Shown here: positions 1-7,095 of the stretch, piece by piece
How positions within the stretch are numbered: position 1 is the stretch's first letter
Layout: the number at the start of each line of letters is the position of its first letter
NCBI GenBank assembly: GCA_964540205.1
Contig: CAZIMJ010000011.1
Coordinates: forward strand, 1-54,679
Direction of reading: 5' to 3'
DNA length: 54,679 nucleotides
Source of the DNA: WTAW01 sp964540205
GTDB taxonomy: Bacteria > Acidobacteriota > Aminicenantia > Aminicenantales > Aminicenantaceae
Notes under the pieces: model-generated
Database searches by the model: none
The model's input: the letters and a program-made list of their open reading frames with translations, nothing else
What the model was told of the DNA's origin: nothing
Position numbers and translations under genes: made by a program

Positions 1-46
1 TCCAGGTTTAGCTAAAAGCTATAAGTTATCGACTGACACTAAAGGG
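1..46. repeat. 46-bp direct repeat, copy 1
   Basis: Identical over 46 bases to 503-548, so exbD lies between the two copies, which are 502 bp apart. This copy forms the leader of exbD and its last bases adjoin the ribosome binding site. In one plus frame both copies read PGLAKSYKLSTDTKG. In copy 2 that frame is in phase with exbD just past its stop codon. This could reflect a tandem duplication of an exbD-plus-spacer unit extending off the left edge, or an assembly artefact at a contig end. Confidence 0.9.
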
Positions 47-53
47 GAAAAAA

Positions 54-479
54 ATGGGAGTTTCAATTCCTGGTAAAGACGCCGGCGCTGTTCAATCAGA
101 ACCTAATGTCGTTCCTCTCTGTGATGTTCTTCTTGTTCTTCTCATCATCTTTATGGTTGTGACACCACTCGTTCAAAAAGGAGTTGATGTCCGACTTCCT
201 ACCGCCCTCAACACCATAGACATGCCTGAAAATCCGGAAGTCATCCTGCACATCAGAAAAGACGGTGCCCTCTACTTGAACGAAGAGCAGGTCCAGATGG
301 ACAGTCTCGCGGTTCTATTGGAAGATGCCTTTTTGGCTGCTAGCGATAAAAAACTCTACCTGAGAGCTGATCAAGAGCTTGAGTACGGCAGCGTCGTGGA
401 TATCATCGAGATTATGAAGGACGCAGGCGTAGAGATCGTAGGCATTATCGCGGATAAGAAAACAGAAAGAATCGATTAG
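54..479 (+). CDS. exbD: ExbD/TolR-family biopolymer transport protein
   Basis: A 141-residue inner-membrane protein, the usual ExbD length. ExbD works with ExbB in a proton-driven motor that energises TonB- or Tol-type outer-membrane transport. The N terminus is short and cytoplasmic. One transmembrane helix follows at about residues 21-39 and contains the conserved proton-pathway aspartate (PLCDVLLVLL, Asp24). The rest is a periplasmic domain ending in the typical GVEIVGIIADKK strand. The start is preceded by AAAGGGGA. ExbB and TonB are not visible and would be expected to the left. A hairpin with a T-run follows at 543-597. The identification is firm; whether it serves ExbB-TonB or a TolQR-like system cannot be told. 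Confidence 0.93.
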   Translation: MGVSIPGKDAGAVQSEPNVVPLCDVLLVLLIIFMVVTPLVQKGVDVRLPTALNTIDMPENPEVILHIRKDGALYLNEEQVQMDSLAVLLEDAFLAASDKKLYLRADQELEYGSVVDIIEIMKDAGVEIVGIIADKKTERID

Positions 480-502
480 GGGTACTTCAGCACCTATACA
501 AT

Positions 503-548
503 TCCAGGTTTAGCTAAAAGCTATAAGTTATCGACTGACACTAAAGGG
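503..548. repeat. 46-bp direct repeat, copy 2
   Basis: Second copy of the repeat at 1-46. It lies downstream of exbD and overlaps the last seven codons and stop of the minus-strand radical SAM gene, supplying its C-terminal LPFSVSR. Its right end also provides the first bases of the terminator hairpin arm. Copy 1 lacks both contexts. Confidence 0.9.
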
Positions 549-1634
549 TAAGGAAAGATAATTTTCAACATCTTCCTTACCCTTTGGTTCTTTTTTTAGG
601 ACTTTTTTCCAAACTTCCCCACTCTCCATACAAAAGTACACGGGTATTTCTTTGCCTGTTTTCCTTAGAAATATGACGAAGTTCTTGTAAAGCTGGATAC
701 GGAGAGGCTTAAAATAACGGAATTTCCCGTCTTTCCCGCGGATGAGCTCTTCATATAAAATTCGGCTTTGAGGGAACCTTTTTGAGATGACCTCTTTGAG
801 AGGGGGAGGAAACCTCAGGCTACCCAAGCTGATCCAGGCTATTTTCTGCGCATCAATTTTTGTGAGCATCTGATCCACAACTTGGGCATAACCCTCTTCC
901 CATCCGGGATAGCGAATGATGGGATCAAAGTGAAACGCAACCCTGTACCCTCTCTTCATGACCGAATGAGCGGCCTCCAATCTCTCCGCAACGGATGGAG
1001 CTCCTTTTTCCTCCTCTTGAGCGATCTTTTCGGAGTTGAGAGACCAGGCGATGATAATGTTCTCAGAGGGAGGACTCTCAAGCACATTGGAGATGTTCGT
1101 GGTTTTTGTCTTGAACTCAAAGAGCACATTTTTTTTCTCTTTAAAATAACCGAGCATTTCTTTGGAACGATCCGTAAGGTGGTCCAACACCAAGGAATCC
1201 CCCAATTCTCCCGTACCGATGCGGATGATGTGGTGATGGTGTTTAGACAGGAAGAGATCCATTTGACGCCACAGGTGCTCAGTGTTGACATGGACAGTGA
1301 TCAATGGATTATCCAGATAATTTTGGAGAATGCAGTATGTACAATCCAGGGGGCAGTTGAGATCCGTGTTGATGATGAAATAATTACACCCGACATATCC
1401 CGGCGTGCAGGGGCAGGGTTTCACAAACACACCTCTTTGTTGGGTAATGAGAAGAGTCTTTTTTCCTGAAAGGAGAGGATCTCTCCTGGTACCGAAATCG
1501 GCGATCAGGTCTTGATCATTCTCAATAATCTCAGATGGAATATGGCTTGTCCTTCCCAGGATCTTTTCTGTGAGGGGAAAATTGAGGCTTTTCTTTTGGA
1601 TGAATATCTTTTCCGGGAAATAGGGATCACTCAT
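528..1634 (-). CDS. Radical SAM protein, spore photoproduct lyase (SplB) family
   Basis: A 368-residue protein. The radical SAM cluster motif CPLDCTYC (Cys94, Cys98, Cys101) binds a [4Fe-4S] cluster for S-adenosylmethionine cleavage. The surrounding NYFIINTDLNCPLDCTYC and ILQNYL, plus the later IRIGTGELGDSLVLDHLT, match the SPL family. That family in spore formers repairs the thymine spore photoproduct. Three further cysteines at 74, 76 and 83 precede the motif. The start codon lies inside the end of the ParB-like gene (8-bp overlap), so the pair is probably translationally coupled. Nothing else here suggests sporulation, so the substrate may be another DNA lesion or modified base. The family is secure, the exact reaction is not. 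Confidence 0.85.
   Translation of the reverse strand: MSDPYFPEKIFIQKKSLNFPLTEKILGRTSHIPSEIIENDQDLIADFGTRRDPLLSGKKTLLITQQRGVFVKPCPCTPGYVGCNYFIINTDLNCPLDCTYCILQNYLDNPLITVHVNTEHLWRQMDLFLSKHHHHIIRIGTGELGDSLVLDHLTDRSKEMLGYFKEKKNVLFEFKTKTTNISNVLESPPSENIIIAWSLNSEKIAQEEEKGAPSVAERLEAAHSVMKRGYRVAFHFDPIIRYPGWEEGYAQVVDQMLTKIDAQKIAWISLGSLRFPPPLKEVISKRFPQSRILYEELIRGKDGKFRYFKPLRIQLYKNFVIFLRKTGKEIPVYFCMESGEVWKKVLKKEPKGKEDVENYLSLPFSVSR
543..597 (+). terminator. Rho-independent terminator after exbD
   Basis: Left arm 543-559 (AAAGGGTAAGGAAAGAT) pairs with 570-585, with one bulged base and a loop of about 10 nt. A run of seven T begins at 591. It is correctly oriented for exbD. The hairpin lies entirely within the 3' coding end of the opposite-strand radical SAM gene, so the two genes share the sequence. 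Confidence 0.75.
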
Positions 1635-2592
1635 CTTTTTTTACCGGCGAAAATTTCAACAGCCGCGAGATCTTCTCATCCGAAGCCATTTGGTTGAGCT
1701 TGGTCAGCTTCTTCCGGTACTCGTCCAAATCTTTAAAAGTGAAATGAACCGTGAACTCTTCTCCCTCAAAAAACGGGGACGGTTCTATTATTATATCATT
1801 CGGCCATTCCAGGTCTTTTTTCTGGGATTTGAACGTGTCTTTCCAAGTCGAAAGTGTAGGATACCTTTTTCTCTGGATCAGGTTTCTGATCTTCTCGGCT
1901 TTTTGGAATAGTGAGAGATTTTGGTCAGAGGCAATTCTTTGAACATCCTCGCCAGTGAGGACATTTTGGACGGAAATACGATCTCTTTTGGCGATCTCCA
2001 AAAGGTTCTGCAGGAGCTCTCTCTGTTTGTTCTGTCCCAAAGGATGGAGGAAAGACAGGAGGAGACACCGTTCCTCTTCGCTGTACTCGGTCAAAAGCTG
2101 TACGACAGGAAATACCATGTTCTTTGAATGGATGGCTGTCTTTGTCTCAGAGTCTAGAGCAGCGATGCGAAGGTAGGTGTCCAAATGATTCAGCGTCTGC
2201 GGAATTTCCAGACGGAACAAGTAGTCTTTAACAACACCATATTCAGGGATACCCAATTGGATCAGCCGACTCAGGATCTGGGCTTTTTCAAGAAGCGTGA
2301 AAGGCCTGAATGCCAAATTTTCTTCCAGGCCCAATCGGAATGCCTCAAGGTCGTCTTGGCTCTCAAAAACAAAACACTGGATGGAGGGCAGGTCAAGGCT
2401 TTGACAGGCCAGAACTCTCTTCCAGCCTGTCACAATGATGGGATCGCCATCTCTATAAGTGATGACAGGTGAGTGGATGAGGCCGATCTTTGAGATTGAA
2501 TGAATGAGCGCAAAGAGATCGAAATAGCACGAAATGCGGAATCTCTCGTCCTGGATATTTATTGTATTCAGCTTGATATTCTCTGATCTCAT
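1627..2592 (-). CDS. ParB/Spo0J-like N-terminal domain protein
   Basis: About 321 residues from the ATG at 2592; a TTG two codons upstream is the alternative start. Residues 20-110 resemble a ParB-like nuclease/CTPase fold: a segment resembling LIHSPVITYRDGDPIIVTGW followed by KRVLACQSL, then the helical ENLAFRPFTLLEKAQILSRL. The conserved GERR-type box of chromosome-partition ParB appears as GWKRVLA, so it is divergent. No ParA partner is present. Overlap with the SPL-like gene suggests a functional pair. I read it as a ParB-domain accessory protein, perhaps binding DNA or nucleotide for the radical SAM enzyme, rather than a partition protein. Confidence 0.7.
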   Translation of the reverse strand: MRSENIKLNTINIQDERFRISCYFDLFALIHSISKIGLIHSPVITYRDGDPIIVTGWKRVLACQSLDLPSIQCFVFESQDDLEAFRLGLEENLAFRPFTLLEKAQILSRLIQLGIPEYGVVKDYLFRLEIPQTLNHLDTYLRIAALDSETKTAIHSKNMVFPVVQLLTEYSEEERCLLLSFLHPLGQNKQRELLQNLLEIAKRDRISVQNVLTGEDVQRIASDQNLSLFQKAEKIRNLIQRKRYPTLSTWKDTFKSQKKDLEWPNDIIIEPSPFFEGEEFTVHFTFKDLDEYRKKLTKLNQMASDEKISRLLKFSPVKKDE

Positions 2593-2652
2593 GGACAATA
2601 TTGTATCTCATTGTATGATATGATTCTATAGGTTTAGAGCTCCGACCAATGA

Positions 2653-2678
2653 TGCAGGGTCCACTCCCCGAGCGAGCC
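2653..2678. repeat. Degenerate GGTCAGCTC-type palindrome, inverted
   Basis: Reads as a diverged, reverse-oriented copy of the element at 54490-54516, with roughly 22 of 27 bases matching by eye. It lies between the divergent ParB-like and phosphorylase genes, beside two other palindromes. Confidence 0.5.
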
Positions 2679-2680
2679 GC

Positions 2681-2742
2681 AAAAAGGGGACAGGCTGCTT
2701 TTTACAGGGGTAATTAAAAAAGCAGCCTGTCCCCTTTTTTTT
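2681..2742. repeat. Long hairpin, GGGGACAGGCTGC family
   Basis: Arms of about 23 bp (AAAAAGGGGACAGGCTGC followed by a T-run, and its complement) are separated by a loop of about 9 nt. The same sequence forms a hairpin at 7027-7085. The symmetrical A/T ends mean it could terminate transcription from either side. Because it is a dispersed, nearly identical sequence, I class it as a REP/MITE-like repeat. Confidence 0.85.
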
Positions 2743-2767
2743 GTAGAGTCCGTTTCCCAAACGGACC
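2743..2767. repeat. GTAG-GTCCGTTT-CCC-AAACGGAC palindrome
   Basis: Perfect 8-bp stem GTCCGTTT/AAACGGAC with a CCC loop, headed by GTAG. It is the same family as 5606-5630 and 54423-54453 and directly abuts the long hairpin. Confidence 0.8.
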
Positions 2768-2835
2768 AAATAAATAATCAATAATATTCACTATTGTAAT
2801 GAACATCTATTTTTGTTATCTATTCTTCGAAAGTT

Positions 2836-3549
2836 ATGAAAAGCAAAAAAGACGAAGGAATCATCAAGCCTCAACCTATTAAAGGTTTCGACCAAAGGAC
2901 AGTCATGTATATTCCTGTGGATCTGCCTTCCCTTACGATCCAGAAGGTTCTCAAAAAAAGAGCGAAGAAGACAAAGATAACACCATTAGGCCAGTTGTAT
3001 GGTTTTGAAAATAGAGCTGTCCTCTCTCAATGTGTAGGGGCCCCTCTTGCCGTTCTGACACTGGAGAGGTTGATCGCATCGGGCGCACAGGAGATAATCA
3101 TCCTTGGCTTCTGCGGGGCGCTCGATGAGCATACAGACATTGGAGAGGCTGTGAGCGTTACAGAAGCCGCCTCCGAGGAGGGCACTTCCAAACATTATTT
3201 TCCTAGAAAAAGGTTCTTTCGGGCATCTTCACGCCTAAAAGCCAGAGTTGAAAACACCCTCTCAGAGCAAAGGCTTTCTTTTGTGAACGGCTCTGTGGTA
3301 TCTACAGATGCACCCTTTCGAGAAACACAGTCATGGTTAGATCGGAATCGGGCCAGGAGCATCGGTTTTGTGGACATGGAGACATCGGCTGTTTTTGCTT
3401 TAGCGGATTTTTATGGTATCCAGGCCGCAGCGCTGCATCTGGTGAGCGACCAGCTCACCCCTTCTTCCCATCGAAAGGAATTTCACTCGCTAAATCTTAC
3501 ACGTCATATCCAAAAGTATTTTTTCCCATTTATCGATCCGGGAATGTAA
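2836..3549 (+). CDS. Nucleoside phosphorylase family protein (PNP/UDP/MTAN fold)
   Basis: A 237-residue, single-domain, probably cytoplasmic protein. LGFCGALDEHTDIGEAV corresponds to the family's central glycine loop. FVDMETSAVFALADFYGI carries the conserved Met-Glu that holds the ribose hydroxyls. VSDQL carries the catalytic aspartate before the C-terminal helix. The family cleaves N-glycosidic bonds of purine or pyrimidine nucleosides, with phosphate or water. The N-terminal phosphate-binding segment is less recognisable than in classical uridine phosphorylase, so substrate and mechanism are undecided. It stands alone on plus between divergent repeats and the dehydrogenase gene. Confidence 0.75.
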   Translation: MKSKKDEGIIKPQPIKGFDQRTVMYIPVDLPSLTIQKVLKKRAKKTKITPLGQLYGFENRAVLSQCVGAPLAVLTLERLIASGAQEIIILGFCGALDEHTDIGEAVSVTEAASEEGTSKHYFPRKRFFRASSRLKARVENTLSEQRLSFVNGSVVSTDAPFRETQSWLDRNRARSIGFVDMETSAVFALADFYGIQAAALHLVSDQLTPSSHRKEFHSLNLTRHIQKYFFPFIDPGM

Positions 3550-3602
3550 GGATGATTCTCTAAATCGATAAAGCTTATATCTATGGGAACGAGGTGAATG
3601 AG

Positions 3603-4562
3603 ATGAAGCCAAAGGTCTTTGTTACGCATAGATTGCTGCCCGAAGCCATCGCATATTTGAAGGAGCATGTTGACCTCGAGATCGGAACGCAGGAGGCTTT
3701 TCTGGCAAAAGAGGAGCTTATAGAAAAAGTGAAAGACAAGGAGGGGATCCTGCCTCTCCTCACGGCTCCCATTGACAAAGACGTCATGGATGCCGCCCCC
3801 ACGTTAAAGATCATCGCCAACTGCGCTGTCGGATACGACAACATCGACATCGAATATGCCAGGAAGAAGGGCATTATGGTGACCAACACACCAGGAGTTT
3901 TGACGGAGACGACGGCTGACCTCTCCTGGGCGCTCATTCTCGCTGTGGCCCGTAAAATTCCGCAGGCCAATGCGTTTGCGAGAGCAAAGAAATACCTGGG
4001 CTGGGAGCTCGACCTGTTCCTAGGTAAAGAGATCACAGGAAAATGTCTGGGAATTATCGGCATGGGCCGTATCGGGAAAGCGATGGCCCAGAGAGCAATG
4101 GGATTCCAGATGATGATCATCTACACAGACCCAAAAGAACTCCCGGAAGAGGACAAGCAGAAATACAACGCATCTTGTGTTCCTCTGGATGAGTTGCTTC
4201 GAACGGCTGATATCGTTACGATCCATACAACACTCAATCCTCAGACGCATCACCTCATATCTCGGGAAAAGCTCCGATGGATGAAAAAAGACGCTATCCT
4301 GGTGAATGTATCTCGGGGCTCTGTGGTCGATGAGTTGGCATTAGCCGAAGCTTTGGAGGAGGGACAAATTTGGGCGGCCGGCCTGGACGTGTACGAAAGA
4401 GAACCGGAGATCGAGGAGAGGCTGCTCTCCCTGGACAATGTTGTGCTATTGCCCCACATAGGGAGCGCCACCTATGAAACACGGCTGAAAATGGCCAAGA
4501 TGGCTGCGAAAAACCTCATCCAGGGATTATCCGGACAAAAGCCGGACAATCTTGTTTCTTAA
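3603..4562 (+). CDS. D-2-hydroxyacid dehydrogenase (glyoxylate/hydroxypyruvate reductase type)
   Basis: About 319 residues. The NAD(P)-binding motif GIIGMGRIGKAMAQRA lies at about residue 150. The catalytic set is complete: Arg in VNVSRGSVVDE, Glu in YEREPEIEE and His in LLPHIGSAT. Closest in style to glyoxylate/D-glycerate dehydrogenases, which reduce glyoxylate or hydroxypyruvate. I prefer the ATG at 3603 because GAGGTG at 3591-3596 is an ideally spaced ribosome binding site. The GTG at 3594 lies inside that site. It ends 12 bp from the convergent larE gene, without a clear terminator. Confidence 0.88.
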   Translation: MKPKVFVTHRLLPEAIAYLKEHVDLEIGTQEAFLAKEELIEKVKDKEGILPLLTAPIDKDVMDAAPTLKIIANCAVGYDNIDIEYARKKGIMVTNTPGVLTETTADLSWALILAVARKIPQANAFARAKKYLGWELDLFLGKEITGKCLGIIGMGRIGKAMAQRAMGFQMMIIYTDPKELPEEDKQKYNASCVPLDELLRTADIVTIHTTLNPQTHHLISREKLRWMKKDAILVNVSRGSVVDELALAEALEEGQIWAAGLDVYEREPEIEERLLSLDNVVLLPHIGSATYETRLKMAKMAAKNLIQGLSGQKPDNLVS

Positions 4563-4574
4563 ATGTCGGGACTG

Positions 4575-5450
4575 TTAACTTTTGTTTTTTACTTCCTCAG
4601 AGAGAGGCTCGTTCATACTCCCTGTTCTGTATCCCGCCAAATCCAGTGTCACGTATGCATAACCCAGCTTCTTGAGATTCTCAACAATCTTCTCTCTGAG
4701 GCTTGGTTCCAAAAGTCTGTGGACTGCTTCCGAATCAACCTCCACTCTTGCAATCTGGTCGTGATGTCTCACTCTGACCTGAGAAAAACCCAATGACCAT
4801 AAATATTCTTCAGCCTTAGCCACCCGCTCAAGACTTGCCTTGTCGATCTCAGAATTGTACGGGAATCGGGAGGCCAGACAGGCCAGGGATGGCTTATTCC
4901 AGGTGGAAAGATCCATCTGTTTGGACAACGCTCGAATTTCCTCTTTTCCCAATCCCACTTCTTTCAAAGGAGACTTGATACCCAATTCCTCACATGCCAG
5001 CAGACCTGGCCTATAATCACCCATGTCATCAAAATTGGAACCATCAAGGACAAATGAAAGCCCCTTTTTTGCGGCGATCTCCTTCAAGCGGGAAAACAGC
5101 TCTGTTTTGCAATGATAACATCTATCCGGAGGATTGTTCGAAAAATCAGGATTATCCAACTCCCGTGTGCGGATGACCGTATGAGGGATATTCAGTTTTT
5201 TGGCAAGTTCGATGGCCCCCTGCGTTTCTTTCTTCGGATAAGACTCAGAGGAGGCGATGACGGCGAAAATCTGATCCCCCAGGACATCCTGCGCGACTTT
5301 CACCAAAAACGTACTGTCCACTCCGCCGGAAAAGGCCACGAGAGCACTCCCCATCTCTTGCAGAACAGCTTTAAGTTCGTCATATTTACGCTGTGTTTCT
5401 TCAGGGATATTGTTTTTTCGATCGTTTTTTGCGTTGTTCATCTGCATCAT
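4575..5450 (-). CDS. larE: LarE-like ATP-dependent sulfur transferase
   Basis: A 291-residue PP-loop protein. SGGVDSTFL (residues 41-49) is the ATP-pyrophosphatase loop and CLASRFPY the LarE signature near the sulfur-donating cysteine. LarE installs sulfur into the nickel-pincer nucleotide cofactor of lactate racemase LarA. Three cysteines, Cys111 and Cys114 (CYHC) plus Cys191 (SLACLASRF), fit the LarE subgroup reported to hold a [4Fe-4S] cluster and act catalytically instead of sacrificing its own cysteine. LarA, LarB and LarC are absent here. Methionines at residues 1, 2 and 4 are all possible starts. Closely related PP-loop sulfurtransferases with other roles cannot be excluded. Confidence 0.85.
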   Translation of the reverse strand: MMQMNNAKNDRKNNIPEETQRKYDELKAVLQEMGSALVAFSGGVDSTFLVKVAQDVLGDQIFAVIASSESYPKKETQGAIELAKKLNIPHTVIRTRELDNPDFSNNPPDRCYHCKTELFSRLKEIAAKKGLSFVLDGSNFDDMGDYRPGLLACEELGIKSPLKEVGLGKEEIRALSKQMDLSTWNKPSLACLASRFPYNSEIDKASLERVAKAEEYLWSLGFSQVRVRHHDQIARVEVDSEAVHRLLEPSLREKIVENLKKLGYAYVTLDLAGYRTGSMNEPLSEEVKNKS

Positions 5451-5603
5451 CCTATTATATTTATAGAATATCTAGAATATGAGAAAAAGGCAAGTTCATC
5501 TTATGCAGGTTAGCATTTACAAATCCCTGTTGATATCATTCCGAGTGATCAGATTACATGATATCAAAAACGAACACAGGAAAAGCAGTGCGGCTCTATT
5601 TCG

Positions 5604-5797
5604 ATGTAGGGACCGTTTCCCAAACGGTCCGTTCAGGGAACGGACCCTACAAAGAAAAATACCATGCCCCTCCAGCCCTTCTCACGGTTTTTCCCATCAC
5701 ACAATCTGGTCACTCAATAGCGTCATTGAGTATTCATGACAACACGAATTTGGAAATACATCTATTTATCGGTCAGTTCGGGGAGCTGACCCTACAT
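5604..5797. repeat. Composite palindromic element bounded by ATGTAGGG/CCCTACAT
   Basis: The gene-free stretch 5451-5808 holds this element. Its left half has two overlapping perfect 9-bp hairpins: GGACCGTTT-CCC-AAACGGTCC and GGTCCGTTC-AGG-GAACGGACC (5610-5647). Its right half, 5771-5795, is GGTCAGTT-CGGGG-AGCTGACC followed by CCTACAT. The outer 8-bp ends are exact inverted repeats. A third small hairpin, ACTCAAT-6-ATTGAGT, lies in the middle around 5712-5731. The arrangement resembles a REPIN or MITE. Confidence 0.75.
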
Positions 5798-5808
5798 TCA
5801 TCACCATT

Positions 5809-6903
5809 TTATGTTTTACGTTCTACGTAGCTAAGTACTTCGGTGATGAACTCCGGGACGATCTCATCTTCTTTCAAACGCCGGTGCAACTTCCCCTTTT
5901 TGAAAACCACTCCCACTCCCCTGCCACAAGCCAAACCGATATCAGCCTCCTTGGCTTCTCCGGGACCGTTCACCATACAACCCATCACGGCCACTGTGAT
6001 ATTTGCCTTGACCGAAGAGAGCTCCTTCTCGATCTCACTGGCTATGTTCACAAAGTCAACTTCACATCTTCCACAGATAGGACAGGATATGATGTTCGGC
6101 CCAAAAGATCGGATCCCCAAGCTTGATAGGATGAGATATGCGATCCTGACCTCCTCCTCGGGTGGAGCAGTGAGCGAAACACGAAGAGTATCGACGAGCC
6201 CCTCCCGCAATAACAGTGCCATACCTGCAGAAGATTTTACCGTTCCCGAGACTATACTCCCGGCCTCAGTAATTCCTGCATGAAAAGGATAGTCGACTTT
6301 CTCCGCCATCAACTGGTAAGCTTTTACGGTCCGGAAGATGTCTGACGCTTTGAGAGAGATCTTAATCAGATCAAACCCCAGATCCTCAAGGATCCGCACA
6401 TGCCGCATGGCACTCTCGACCATCGCTTCCGGAGTCGCTTCCCCATATTTCTGGAGAAGAGCTTTTTCAAGGGAACCCGAGTTCACGCCGATTCTTATGG
6501 GGACTGATCTCTCCAGAGCAGAAAGGACCACTTCTTTCACTTTTTTATTGGAGCCGATATTCCCGGGATTGATTCGCAATCCTTCCACCCCGGCGTCCAG
6601 GGCGGCTAATGCCAATGTGTGGTCAAAATGGATATCCGCTATGAGGGGAATAGAAACACGCTTTTTGATCTTGCGGAGTGCATGTGCTGCGTCTTCATCG
6701 GGAACTGCCAGGCGGATGATCTCACAACCGGCCTCCTCCATCCTTCGGATCTGATTGACAGTATCTGCAACATCCTGTGTGTGTGTCTTGGTCATGGACT
6801 GAACAACGATTGGAGCCTCACCCCCGATCGGCACGTCTCCGATCTTGATCTGCCGCGTTTTTCTGCGTTCAAACTGAAAATCTTTGAGTTCGCAATCACT
6901 CAT
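5809..6903 (-). CDS. ispG: 4-hydroxy-3-methylbut-2-en-1-yl diphosphate synthase
   Basis: A 364-residue enzyme of the MEP isoprenoid pathway that reductively converts the cyclic diphosphate MEcPP to HMBPP. TIM-barrel sequence (VQSMTKTHTQD, LRINPGNIG, RIGVNSGSLE) is followed by the cluster domain. Cys274, Cys277 and Cys309, with Glu316 in NGPGEA, match the three-Cys-one-Glu ligands of the bacterial [4Fe-4S] cluster. The length is that of the short bacterial form. It lies downstream of dxr and rseP on the same strand, separated from rseP by a 192-bp spacer carrying a repeat hairpin, which may attenuate transcription into it. Confidence 0.97.
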   Translation of the reverse strand: MSDCELKDFQFERRKTRQIKIGDVPIGGEAPIVVQSMTKTHTQDVADTVNQIRRMEEAGCEIIRLAVPDEDAAHALRKIKKRVSIPLIADIHFDHTLALAALDAGVEGLRINPGNIGSNKKVKEVVLSALERSVPIRIGVNSGSLEKALLQKYGEATPEAMVESAMRHVRILEDLGFDLIKISLKASDIFRTVKAYQLMAEKVDYPFHAGITEAGSIVSGTVKSSAGMALLLREGLVDTLRVSLTAPPEEEVRIAYLILSSLGIRSFGPNIISCPICGRCEVDFVNIASEIEKELSSVKANITVAVMGCMVNGPGEAKEADIGLACGRGVGVVFKKGKLHRRLKEDEIVPEFITEVLSYVERKT

Positions 6904-7026
6904 TTTATTTCGTCACTAGCACAAAGACCGCACGATAAGAAACAGACGCCACCACGTCTTAAGCATTTCTTTGGATGCATTGTCACTCTATTATATGCGA
7001 GGTGGATATGTCACACAAGGCAAGAG

Positions 7027-7085
7027 AAAAGGGGACAGGCTGCTTTTTTATTTACCCCTATAAAAAGTAGCCTGTCCCCTTTTTT
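7027..7085. repeat. Long hairpin, GGGGACAGGCTGC family, copy 2
   Basis: Arms 7027-7050 and 7061-7085 pair over about 24 bp with one G/A difference. The loop is about 10 nt. It matches the hairpin at 2681-2742. Located between rseP and ispG, it may also act as an internal terminator. Confidence 0.85.
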
Positions 7086-7095
7086 ATCCCTTTTT

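Noticed and set aside
882..1469. 195-codon plus-strand open frame antisense to the radical SAM gene
   Set aside because: No family features; the minus-strand protein has the complete CxxxCxxC motif and long conserved stretches, so this is a shadow frame.
2681..2742. Long hairpin as an ordinary terminator only
   Set aside because: It lies between divergent gene starts where no transcript needs ending, and a near-identical copy exists at 7027-7085, so a dispersed repeat explains it better.
5451..5808. CRISPR-like array from repeated palindromes
   Set aside because: The repeats are not regularly spaced, differ in sequence, and no cas genes are present.
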